From positions 48,913,535 through 48,977,534 of the forward strand of contig NC_134843.1 of assembly GCF_965363235.1 (NCBI RefSeq): a stretch of DNA of 64,000 nt, given 5' to 3'. The first letter of the stretch is position 1, and the number at the start of each line of letters is the position of its first letter. Of this stretch, positions 34,245 through 45,515 are shown piece by piece. The position numbers were made by a program, and so were the translations under genes. Under the pieces are notes generated by a model that was not told where the DNA came from, made no database searches, and was given only the letters and a program-made list of their open reading frames with translations. The stretch comes from Mytilus galloprovincialis (Eukaryota > Mollusca > Bivalvia > Mytilida > Mytilidae).

Positions 34245-36206
34245 ATATTTTAACCAGATGCTCCGCTGGGTGCAGCTTTATACGACTGTAGAATTTGAAC
34301 CCTGAACAGTTGGGGCAAGTATGGACACAACATTCAAGCTTGATACAGCTCTGAATTTTGATTGTGATTAAATAGTTGACACAACACAGGTTTCTGACAC
34401 ATAATGAATGTGGTCTAAGAACTTAAACTAAACCAGATGCTCCGCAGGGCGCAGCTTTATACGACCGCAGAGGTTGAACCCTGAACGGTTGGGGCAAGTA
34501 TGGACACAACTTTCAAGCTGGATTCAGCTCTAAATTTGGACTCTGATTAAATAGTTGACACAGCATAGGTTTCTGACACAGAATGAATGTGGTCTAATGA
34601 ACTTAAAATGTTTATTTTGCCTTTGAGCAATTCACTATGCTGTTGAATATTAATCCTCTCAAAAAAATTTAAGAAATAGCAATAACTACTCATTTAAATA
34701 CATCATAAAATATTAAAATGTAAAAAAAGTGCTTGTTATCACTGAATGGTAAAGATTGTTTAATTTATCAGTTGGTAGTAAAAGTGAATATACATTGTAT
34801 ATTGTATAAAACAATGATTTAAGTTGATTCAACTACTATTCTGGACAAAGAAAGATAACTCCAATCAATTGAAAATTTCTTGCTATTGCACAATATTGTG
34901 CAATTAGATATTTCTTGCTATTGCGCAATACTGTGCAATTGAAAATATTTGCTATTGCACAATACTGTGTAATTGAAGATTTCTTGCTATTGCTTAATAC
35001 TGTGTAATTGAAAATTTCTTGCTATTGCACAATACTGTGCAATTGAAGATTTCTTGCTATTGCTGAATACTCTGCAATTGAAAATTTCTTGCTATTGCAC
35101 AATACTTAATATAATAATTTTAGATCCTGATTTGGACCAACTTGAAAACTGGGCCCATAATCAAAAATCTAAGTACATGTTTAGATTCAGCATATCAAAG
35201 AAGCCCAAGAATTCAATTTTTGTTAAAATCAAGCTAAGTTTAATTTTGGATCCTTTGGACCTTTTTGTTGACCAATTTGAAAACGAGACCAAAAATTAAG
35301 AATCTACATACACAGTTAGAATCGGCATATCAAAGAACCCCAATTATTCAATTTTTGATGAAATCAAACAAAGTTTAATTTTGGACCCCGATTTGGAACA
35401 ACTTGAAAACTGGGCCAATAATCAAAAATCTAAGTACATTTTTAGATTCAGCATATCAAAGAACCCCATGGATTCAATTTTTGTCAAAATCAAACAAAGT
35501 TTAATTTTGGACCCTTTGGACCTTAATGTAGACCAATTTGAAAACTGGACCAAAATTTTATGGTCATAAACCTTGTGTTTAAATTTCATAGATTTCTATT
35601 TACTTATACTAAAGTTATGGTGCAAAAACCAAGAAAAATGCTTATTTGGGCCCCTTTTTGGCCCCTAATTCCTAAACTGTTCGGACCTCAACTCCCAAAA
35701 TCAATCCCAACCTTCCTTTTGTGGTCATAAACCTTGTGTTTAAATTTCATTGATTTCTATTTACTTTTACTAAAGTTATTGTGCGAAAACCAAGAATAAT
35801 GCTTACTTGGGCCTTTTTTTTTGCCCCCTAATTCCTGAACTGTTGAAACCAAAACTCCCAAAATCAATCCCAACCTTCCTTCTGTGGTCATTAACCTTGT
35901 GTCAAAATTTCATAAATTTCTATTTACTTAAACTAAAGTTATAGTGCGAAAACCAAGAAAATGCTTATTTGGGCCCTTTTTGGTCCCAAAATTCCTAAAA
36001 TGTTGGGATCAAAGCTCCCAAAACCAATCCCAACCTTCTTTTTGTGGTCATAAACCTTGTGTTAAAATTTCATAGATTTCTATTCACTTTTACTAAAGTT
36101 AGAGTGCGAAAACTAAAAGTATTCGGACGACGACGACGCAGGACGACGACACCAACGTGATAGCAATATACGACGAAAAATGAAATTTTTTGCGGTCGTA
36201 TAAAAA
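34245..36206 (+). mobile_element. Modular repeat element, copy 2, with duplicated head
   Basis: It has the same order of parts as 23496-25596: head, palindrome module, ~137-bp module, ~170-bp module, GAC run, and tail TTTTGCGGTCGTATAAAAA. The head (GATGCTCCGC..GGGGCAAGTATGG) occurs twice, at about 34256 and 34437. The palindrome module (34871-35110) has seven units against six in copy 1. Frames of 62-81 codons are by-products of the ~137-bp units. Confidence 0.8.
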
Positions 36207-37564
36207 CATTAAATTTTAAATTGAACATTACCTATTGTGGTCCAATATCCAAAATCTAAATACATGGTTAGATTCAGCATATCAAAGAACCCCAAGAATT
36301 CAATTTTTGATGAAATCAAATAAAGTTCAATTTTGGACCCTTTAGACCTCAATGTGGACCAATCTGATAACCGGGCCAAAACATCAAAAATCTAAATACA
36401 TGGTTAGATTAAGCATATCTCAAAGAACCCCATATATACAATTTTTATTGAAATCAAACAAAGTTTAATTTTGGACCGCAATTTGGACCAACTTGAAAAC
36501 TGGGCCTATAATAAAAAATCTAAATACAGGTTTAGATTCAGAATATCAAAGAACTCCAAAGATTCAGTTTTTGTTGATATCAAACAAAGTTTAATTTTGG
36601 ACCATGATTTGGACCAACTTGAAAACTGGGCCCATAATAAAATTATAAGTACATGTTTAGATTCAGCATATCAAAAAACCCCAAGAATTTAATTTTTGTT
36701 GAAATCAAACAAAGTTTAATTTTGGACCCCAATTTTGACCACATTGCAAACTGGGCCAATCATCAAAAATCTAAGTACATGTTTAATAGATTGAGCATAT
36801 CAAAGAACCCCAAGATTTCAATTTTTGTTAAAATCAAACTTAGTTTAATTTTGGACCCTTTGGACCTTAATGTAGACCAATTTGAAAATGGGACCAAAAA
36901 TTAAGAATCTACATACACAGTTAGATTCGGCATATCAAAGAACCCCAATTATTCAATTTTTGATGAATTCAAACAAAGTTTAATTTTGGACCCTTTGGGC
37001 CCTTATTCCTAAACTTACTGTTGGGACCAAAACTCCCAAAATTAATCCCAACCTTCCTTTTATGGTCATAAACCTTGTGTTTAAATTTCATAGATTTCTA
37101 TTTACTTATACTTAAGAAGTTCAGTTATGGTGCGAAAACCAAGAAAAATGCTTATTTGGGCCCCTTTTTGGCCCCTAATTCCTAAACTATTGGGACCTCA
37201 ACTCCCAAAATCAATCCCAACCTTCCTTTTGTGTTCATAAACCTTGTTTAAATTTCATAGATTTCTATTCACTTATACTAAAGTTATAGTTCGAAAACCA
37301 AGAAAATGTTTATTTGGGCCCTTTTTAGCCCCTAATTCCCAAACTGTTGGACCAAAACTTCCAAAATCAATCCCAACCTTCCTTTTATGGTCATAAACCT
37401 TGTGTTTAAATTTCATAGATTTCTATTCACTTATACTAAAGTTATAGTGTGAAAACCAAAAATCTTCAGACGCCGACAACGACGACGACTACAACGCCAA
37501 AGTGATACCAAGTGATACCAATATACGACCAAAAAATTTTCAATTTTTGCGGTCGTATAAAAAT
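36207..37564 (+). mobile_element. Modular repeat element, copy 3, headless
   Basis: It begins within the ~137-bp module right after the tail of copy 2 and ends with its own ~170-bp units, GAC/CGA run and GCGGTCGTATAAAAATGA. Head and palindromes are missing, which suggests unequal exchange between two adjacent copies or a truncated insertion. Confidence 0.75.
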
Positions 37565-38084
37565 GAAAATCATTACTTTTGTTTTTATTATATATATATA
37601 TATATTTTTTATGTACCTGCATAAGAAACATCTTATACATGGACAAAATTTATAGAAAATTGTTTTTCTATTTAAAAAAGTTCTGGCCCATCCACTATGC
37701 ATATTAAAAAAGAGATTTCACCCATCCAAACATTTACACAAAAAAAGTGCTTTTCCTGTGCAATTTTGCACAGGCCCATCCAATAAAATTAGTCACTGTT
37801 AAATTCTCATGATACATTTGTAAAGAAGATCTTCAATAGTCCATTTTAACTCAGTTGAAAAGACTTGTAACACATTGAACATGTTGAATACATATACATA
37901 ATATATCATGTATATAGATTGCAACTGAACTAGTTTTTTTTTGTAGTTATTCCATTTAGATTTTTTTTGATTTTTTTGTTGTTGTTGTAACACATTCTAA
38001 CCATGGATAAAAGTCAGAATTTGTATCTTTGATGTACTGATACAGATGAATACTGTACATTCTGAATTTAATGGGAATATTTAT
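37565..38084. other. No gene seen
   Basis: TA microsatellite at about 37590-37605 and AT-rich spacer. Confidence 0.5.
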
Positions 38085-38088
38085 TTAA

Positions 38089-38387
38089 CCCTTTCCTCCA
38101 TGGATACTTTTTTTTTTAAATACTTCATTTGCATAGGATTTTTTTAATAAAAAAAAATCATTAGGTTTAAAGTATTTTAATACATTGTGAAAACAAATAT
38201 TTCATTAATGAAATTTAAGTCATAGATTCTCATGAATATCCTTTTTATATCAGTTACAAATTTTATTAAGTCTGATAAAGTTTTTTCGTAGGTGAGACCT
38301 TTCAACAGAGGCACTACACAGGCGTCAAAAGGCGTCATTATGGAGTACAGGGGGTGGCGTCAAAAGGTGTCATTATGGAGGAAAGGG
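38089..38387. mobile_element. 299-bp TTAA MITE, piggyBac-type ends
   Basis: CCCTTTCCTCCAT at 38089 is inverted as ATGGAGGAAAGGG at 38375-38387. TTAA flanks both ends (38085-38088 and 38388-38391). CCC-starting ends with TTAA duplication are typical of piggyBac-type MITEs. The interior has a direct repeat of GGCGTCAAAAGG(C/T)GTCATTATGGAG near the right end. Confidence 0.8.
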
Positions 38388-38391
38388 TTAA

Positions 38392-40199
38392 TTTATTTAT
38401 TTATTTATGAAATGCACATTTATATTGCAACTCCTTGAGTGTCGCAATAATAGAACTCACATTCAAATATATGATAAAAATATATCATGTACATCGTAAC
38501 ATGTAAAAAGAAGTTTTTCTTTTGATCGCAATAATTAAACTTGCATTTTTGTTAATTCTTAAAAAATCACAATATTAAATGATATGCAATAGTTTCTGAA
38601 TTCACAGTAGATTCTATTGAAGCATGTACATCCTTGGTTTAACCCTCTAATTCATGTTAAGATGTTGAGTCTTCTCCCCTTTTCAAAAGACATATTGTTT
38701 TTAGAAATGAAGAGACTTTATTCAATGGCATGTCATTTTGATTCTACATAAAGAACAATAAAATTAAGTTTGTTTGATAGCTCTAGTGGACAATGAAATC
38801 AGTTTTATATATTTATGTAAAAAATGCTACATACTTAGCCTTACCTGTTCAAAAAAGTAACACTAGTTATAACTGGTCAATCAATGAATCAAATCATGTG
38901 ATGGCTATCAAAAAGATGACTTAAAAACAGACTTGACTTGTTGTTTAAAAGTTAAGAAAATGCTTTAGCTGTATTTACAATGGCTAAAAAAGAAGTCCTT
39001 ACCATAATAAAGGCATTAACAAATGTAAAATTATGCATGAAGTCATTTTTTATTTACATGATTTGCTGATTATTTTTTTATGTTTATAGTCTTTATCAAT
39101 TAGGCATATGCAGTTTTCTGAAAAAAATGCATAAAAGGGTAAAAAAAAATATCATCATTTAAGGGCAGTCACTCCAATAAACACAGGAGTCATTTAATGA
39201 TTTGAGGGAAAATTGACTTGTAGGTACATTTGTACTAATCTTCATATATTGAAATTGAACAATTTTGCCCAATCAGATTTTCTTTCTAAAATTGTTACAA
39301 ATTTCATGTTCCCCTCAAAAATGTTGTCATTACCTCAACATTATGCACATTTAACTGTACATAATGTCTAATAGTCATAATTGTGTTCAAAACTATTATA
39401 AGGGGTAAAAAAAAAAATAGTAAAAATTTAACTTGTCATAGAATAAATAATTAATTTTGGCTGATACATGTATTGCTTATTGACGTTTAATTCATACAAT
39501 GTAGGTGCACAAATATAATAATAATTCCTATTCTTGTTCAGGTATTTCAAGATATAATTTGGTTAACTGCACTAGAAATTAACAAAAAAAAAAACTAAAT
39601 AGGGAAGATACCACTGTAATTTACTATCATTTAACCAAAAGTTATCTATCATGTGGAATTTAACACTATAAATTAATTTGTATATCAAAATGTCTGGTCC
39701 AATAAAAATGTAAAATGAATGTTAATTGGCAGGCCAAATTTTTTGTAAAACTTGTATTTCCAATTTTTTTTCACTTTGATCACTTTTTCATTCAAATTTA
39801 ACCAGGGATTTGTATAGTGATTTAACATATGTTCTATGAGGGTCTGGTGGTAAAAGGGGGAGGTCTTTTATTTCTGTTTTTATTTTCCCCCATTTTTTAA
39901 TTTTTTTTATCTTTATCCTCTAGTCTTTATATTTTAGCACATTATTCTCTAGGATAATATTATTTTAGGCCTATGTTATTGTTTTCTGAATTCATTAAAT
40001 CTTTGCCTTTTATATTGCAGATTTTGTTTATTATTCTCTTTTGACTTTTCTGTAAACCTCTTTTAAGAGTGTTATTGTTAGCAATGATTGTAAAACCTGT
40101 GGAAGCGGAACCGTTACTTTTAGGGCCTTTTGAATATTAATTTTGCGGACCTCCATCTACACTTTTATGACAATAAAATCTTGTCAACCTTCAAGCTCA
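38392..40199. other. No gene seen
   Basis: AT-rich, many homopolymer runs, no ORF worth reporting. Confidence 0.5.
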
Positions 40200-40261
40200 G
40201 TGCGATTCCAAATAATTATAACGTCTGTCAAGGCTATTTTAATTTTTTTCTGGGACACCTT

Positions 40262-40383
40262 CTAGTCCAAATAATTATGACGTCTTGAAAGGCTATTATA
40301 ATTTTTTTCTTTGACGCCTTACTTCGACCGTCAAAGAAAAAAATTATAATAGCCTTTCAAGACGTCATAATTATTTGGACTAG
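40262..40383. repeat. Perfect 55-bp foldback with 12-nt loop
   Basis: The left arm 40262-40316 and right arm 40329-40383 are exact reverse complements, including CAAATAATTATGACGTCTTG and AGGCTATTATAATTTTTTTC. A diverged copy of the left arm lies just upstream at about 40206-40256, and a related phrase occurs at 1800-1840. This looks like a recent foldback of a small mobile element. Confidence 0.9.
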
Positions 40384-41102
40384 GACACCTTCCAACCCCT
40401 TTTTTCTTTCTCCTCTCCACTGAAATTGAATGTTTAAAATGTTCGACAATAATGAAAGCGTGTAATGTTCTCGTAGCTACGACATAATTAACGATACAAC
40501 ACGCCGTTATTGATATTTTATAAAGATAGAGAAATAAAATTCAAATAATGTAGAGAAACCGAGAAGGTACTGGAACGCAAACATAGGATAAATTTGACCC
40601 AACACCGGTTGTCTATTCTCTACACCATTTTACCCACTTTTTTGTTTAAGTGTGAATTTTGAAAATAGTATGAATGCAGTGTATATTCTCAATACACAAT
40701 AATTTACCTTAGATGTTTTCATATCAATTTAAATTATTAATTCATTCGGTCAAGTCAATACTTTTTAAGGTTTAACTTCATGGCTACATCCATCAATGAC
40801 GTATTTGTTACATGTAATTTGATTGGTTCTTATATTGCATTTGTATTTGACTCCTTTAATGGGAGCACTACCTGTGCGGGAACCACTTGGTTAACACCCT
40901 AGTAATATGTTGACTGGTTAAAATTGCCATCCCTTTTCTTGTCTAATATAATATTTTATTGGCACAAACGCATTTACAATAAATGGTAATGACCGAATGG
41001 ATAAACAATTTAATTGCTATACATGGTAGTAAAATACAAACAATTATATACATATGTGAATAAACGATTAAAGGTATATGAAAATCTATTACAATAGATT
41101 AC
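40384..41102. other. No gene seen
   Basis: Spacer without recognised features. Confidence 0.5.
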
Positions 41103-42275
41103 TTCTTCACAGTGTGGGAACGGAACTGTACGGTTTTCTACTAATTTGGTCATTCGGGAGACTGTCAAGCGGGGCTCCGACATTTGCAAAATAACAAGTT
41201 GTTTGATGGAAACTTTGATGAACTCTTATGTTGCTATATAACGTTTCTGCTTCAAATTTTGATAGCTAAAACATTCTTTATGTAAATGTGAACCATTAAA
41301 ATAATAAGAAAGATATATGCATCCAAACGTTTTCCTTAGAATGGTGGAGCTCCGTGTAAAACGATCAAAATTGTCACACAACAGCGATCAAAAATGACAA
41401 ATAAACATCGAAAAATCAATGTTTGCTATCTGAATTTTCACATGTACCTTTTCTAATATATAGTCTTACCTGTCTGAAAGTTTCAAAGTCATTGTCCCAT
41501 TAGAAATCTAAATATATTAATTTTCTCCATGTCGGATATTTTTTATTGACTGTACAATCGCTTGCAAGTTTACTGTAATATCACTCGGAGCCTTTATGTA
41601 CAATCGCTTGGAGCTTTTTGTTTCATCGTTTGGCCAACTAGACTACTCCGAAAGGAGGGTAACCTACTTTACCTTGTTATGACTTCACGGTTCAGCTAGC
41701 AAGCAAGCTAGTCAAAGGTATTGCCTTTTTCCTACACACTCATTGCATTTTGCTGTAATAGTTTCTAGTGGCACATGACTAGTTATAACTCTTAAGTAGA
41801 TAATGCTAACTACTATCTCTTCTGCCACATTCATGATCAGTTTATGTTTTCCATGATACTTTTTCCATATAAATATTTATTAAAACTACTGCAATCCAAT
41901 ACAATATATGTCTGGCATGATTTTTCTCTCCTTTTTCTGTTACGATTAATAACAGTTAATTATTTGGTATTGTTTTCATTTTTTTTTAAACCTCATTTAC
42001 ACACTCAAAAGTGTTAATGAATTTTTGAAGCTTTTATTTGAATGGATGCAGCCTGCATTAGCTGGGAGAGGGAGTTTTGGTGGTTGAAACCCCATTTTCC
42101 GATTTTTTTTTCATTTTGTGGACGTATCAGGGTGTTCCGTGGTTCGGATTCCCCTTATGCAGAACCCCATCTGGTCTGATATCGTCAATGATAGTATGAT
42201 GATCCGATCATTCATCTGATTTTTTTATATTTTGGTCTTGTGCTGTGCTAGTTTTGGGGAGAAATAAGCGCACAC

Positions 42276-42822
42276 AGACATTTTTAACCCCGCAAAATTC
42301 TTTATGTACCTGTTTCAAGTCAAGAGTTCGTAGTTCAGTGCATGGTTGTCGTTGGTTCATGTCTGTCATATATATGTTTTTCGTAAATTGATTTATTATG
42401 AATTAAGCTGTCAGTTAAATTAAAGGTATTGATTCTTATTTTTCATGTCGGGAACTTTTATAGCCGACTATAATTGCTTAAATCCATTTATTTTTTGAAT
42501 TTTGACAATCATATCACATCTCCTAATTTTTATATTGAGAATATAAATGTGGTTTGATAAAAATGTTGTTCTCACTAAAAAAAACAACTGTTTCGTTCGT
42601 TTGTCGGATGCTATAGTTGGGAACATTGAAAAGTTTCTGAATCGTGACATTGATATAAAAAAAAAATCATGTTGAAGGATTTTGTGTTTTCTCTGTCTTT
42701 CAGATAACAGGTCCTCTCCCATCCTTGATAAAATTTAATTTTACTGGAGCTTTTTCTACCAGTAGCTACAGCTTGTAATAAACAGACATCTCATTACAAA
42801 TTATACCACATCTTCTTATTTT
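42276..42822 (-). repeat. Diverged and interrupted GATGTGGTATGATTG family copy
   Basis: TTCTTTATGTACCTGTTTCA, TCGTAGTTCAGTGCATGGTT and GTTTTTCGTAAATTG match the far end of the family in reverse. ATACCACATCTTCTTATTTT at about 42803 matches the near end. The middle differs, so either two fragments or one interrupted copy. Confidence 0.5.
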
Positions 42823-42904
42823 AATATCATGTTTATTGACATATACGTGTATTTTCTTGGATCAATGGTTAGCTACCACCATTCCACATTCGAATTCCTT
42901 GTTA

Positions 42905-43202
42905 TAGTAACCAAATTAAAAAGTGTTGGGTATGTGTAAATACACCATAGGAGGAGCTAAATTTCACGAGAAAGCTGTGGGTCTACACATAGCCAATCAC
43001 TTTTTTATTTGGTAAATTACATGTGTCAAAGTTAACAACTGATATCACAGGAAAGAAAATGTGTTACATTGTAGTTTCTGGCTAAAAGTGTGAGATATCT
43101 TACATACACCACATGACCATTTTCAATCTTCTGGTAAACCAATCAGAGGGTCGATATGGAACTTTGGTGTATGTGTCGATACCCTCACACTTTTTCAATG
43201 GA
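42905..43202. repeat. Imperfect inverted repeat, ~300 bp
   Basis: AAAAAGTGTTGGGTATGTGT near 42918 is inverted as GTGTCGATACCCTCACACTT near 43173 with several mismatches. This could be an old MITE inside the CACAGTG element. Confidence 0.4.
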
Positions 43203-43489
43203 AAATCAAACAAACTATAGTACATATCAATTTACAATATCCCGATCCAGTGATGAAAAATTCTTTGTTGTATATTGTTCAAATATGTATTATTATTATT
43301 TTTTAAATTGCTGGTAAATAATATGTTAAGTAAAATTCAAAATATGCTAATTACCTTTCCAAAGAATCTAGTACCCTTTTCGGTATATATAAATATTTAT
43401 TTTGTACGAGGATTATTTTCATTTTCATTTTAGATTAGATTCTTAACATATTTTGTACTGTCCTTTTCTTTTCGTCTTGTATACTTATC

Positions 43490-43727
43490 CAGTGGTTGTG
43501 TGTTTATGTGTGACATATTTGTTTTTCGTTCATTTTTTGTACATAAATAAGCCGTTAGTTTTCTCGTTTTACATTGTTATTTCGGGGCATTTTATAGCTG
43601 ACTATGCGGTATGGGCTTTGAAATTTGTTGACGACCGTACGGTGACCTATAGTTGGTAATTTCTGTGTCATTTTGGTCTCTTGTGGAGAGTTGTCTCTTT
43701 GACAATCATACCACACCTTCTTTTTTA
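43490..43727 (-). repeat. GATGTGGTATGATTG repeat family, near full minus copy
   Basis: In reverse: GAAGGTGTGGTATGATTGTC, GAGACAACTCTCCACAAGAG, GGTCACCGTACGGTCGTCAA and CATACCGCATAGTCAGCTAT, ending in CACATAAACACACAACCACT. Inserted in the interior of the CACAGTG-ended element. Confidence 0.85.
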
Positions 43728-44574
43728 TATCTATTGTACACATTTTGTTTTTGTCTCTGATATAGTCACCTTAAAAGGGTTCCTTGATAGAATCTTAATT
43801 GTCAAAATGATTGGTTTTATGCTTATTTTCACTTCAAATACCATAGATGAATTTGATAGGACAGCAAGAAACAACCAATGCGATGCAATTTTATAAATTT
43901 GGCCAAGCAATTCTACAGGAAAGCTCCAAGCGATTGTACAGGAAGGCTCCGAGTGATATTACAGTAAACTTGCAAGCGATTGTACAGTCAATAAAAATAT
44001 CCGACATGGAGAAAATGAATATATTTAGATTTCTACTGGGACGATGGCTTTGAAACTTTCAGACAGGTAAGACTATATATTAGAAAAGGTACATGTGAAA
44101 ATTCAGGTAGCAAACATTGATTTTCGATGTTTATTTGACATTTTTGATCGCTGTTGTGTGACAGTTTTGATCGTTTTACACGGAGCTCCACCATTCTAAG
44201 GAAAACGTTTGGATGCATATACCTTTCTTATTATTTTATTGGTTCATATTTATATATAGAATGTTTTAGCTATCAAAACTTGAAGCAGAAACGTTATATA
44301 GCAACATAAGAGTTCGTCAAAGTTTCCATCAAACAACTTGTTATTTTGCAAATGTCGAGCACCGCTTGACAGTCTCCCGAATGACCAAATTAGTAGAAAA
44401 CCGTACAGTTCCGTTCCCACACTGTGTTCTTGCGTTTGTTTGTTACGAAAGAGGAAGATAATTTTAGTGCCGTATACAGATGTATTATTAAGTATAAGAT
44501 TTATTTATTTTTTATCGCACAATGTGGGTATACTTTTTCCTGTAATTTTGAACATTTTTAATACAAAAGACTCT

Positions 44575-45166
44575 CTACTACTGGTGTAACCTCGATCTGT
44601 AGTGTAGCAGCATGTGCTGTTCATTTTTAATTTCGCCACTTTTACAGATTTCAGGCACAAATTCTTTGATCTCTGGGCATGTTTAATATCTTCCTCTTTC
44701 AATGGCACGGTTATGAGCACTAACTCTTAATTTACATAATGATGATCGATCTGATCTATTCTTTAAAGCATCAACATAACCTGCCCGTTCACCGTCATTT
44801 TGTAAACACTCTGGAAAAATGTTAATTTTGGAGATGCTGAAATATTTGCATGTTGTTCCTGAAAACCCTGGTTAATTAGCCTTTGTTTTATAAAACCAAA
44901 CAGGGGTTTAATAGTAAGGTTATCATTTGACAAATAAGATAAATCCAAGTTTTGAATAATAATATTTAACCTTTTAACCCATGGGTCAGTTGCTTTTTTT
45001 TTGTAGCATTATATAAGTTGGTGAACTAAACTTCCTTCTGAAGTGATTATATAGTCCCAGAATTTAATGCTAGATAACATTATCCTATTTTTCAATGGCA
45101 GTCTTGCAAGTTCGGAACGACATGCATCATTCGAGGCCTTACAGTGTACTCCCAAGATTTCTTTAA
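44575..45166 (-). mobile_element. LINE, C-terminal part of ORF2 (left half of a split copy)
   Basis: Minus-strand translation reads KEILGVHCKASNDACRSELA from about 45166, then FWDYIITSEG, PLFGFIKQRLINQGF and SDRSSLCKLRVSAHNRAIER. Next comes a Cys/His end, EICKSGEIKNEQHMLLH, near 44640. This is the post-RT tail of a jockey/I-type non-LTR retrotransposon. At TTAA (45163-45166) the reading breaks off and resumes at 52057, where the RT part lies. Internal stops or frame changes near 44690 and 44980 show the LINE is dead. Confidence 0.8.
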
Positions 45167-45325
45167 AGGGGTACTATAGCTGTCAAATTCATGATCACCG
45201 ATTTGACTAAAACTCTCATATTTGATTTATAACAATGTAAAACATTTATCCAAACTATCAAAAGTCTAAAATAAACAGTTTACAGAGCATGGGGTAGATA
45301 ATATATAGGAAAAATTCGTTTCGTG

Positions 45326-45496
45326 ATAAGGGATTCAGTGAATACCGACTTTGATGTAAAATGGTACTTCCTACTCCATTCTATTTGCAACGTTTATAAT
45401 CTGGTATTTAGCTAAACCATTAGATAAATGATGTAAGCGGCATACGCAGTTATAAATAAATGATATAAGCAGCCGCATGGCGCAATTTTTGCATTC
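45326..45496 (+). repeat. Ngaro split repeat A1
   Basis: Begins ATAAGGGATTCAGTGAATAC and ends CGCAATTTTTGCATTC. Same 171-bp length and sequence as A2 at 50364-50534. Confidence 0.9.
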
Positions 45497-45515
45497 TGAC
45501 AATTTAACATAAAAA

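Larger units (their letters stand above)
41108..44426. mobile_element. 3.3-kb foldback DNA transposon, CACAGTG ends, 5-bp duplication
   Basis: Long terminal inverted repeats of about 529 bp (41108-41636 and 43898-44426) look about 95% identical; roughly the first 60 bp match exactly. Both ends start CACAGTGTGGGAACGG. TTCTT lies directly outside each end (41103-41107 and 44427-44431). A CAC(A/T)-type terminus with a 5-bp duplication is the signature of the Transib/RAG group, and CACAGTG is identical to the V(D)J signal heptamer. No RSS-like nonamer was found and no transposase frame is visible, so the assignment rests on ends and duplication size only. The interior carries other repeats. Confidence 0.7.

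Noticed and set aside
42468-42722. An 84-codon minus ORF as the transposase of the CACAGTG-ended element
   Set aside because: Too short, no DDE-type motifs, and no similarity that I recognise to RAG1 or Transib.
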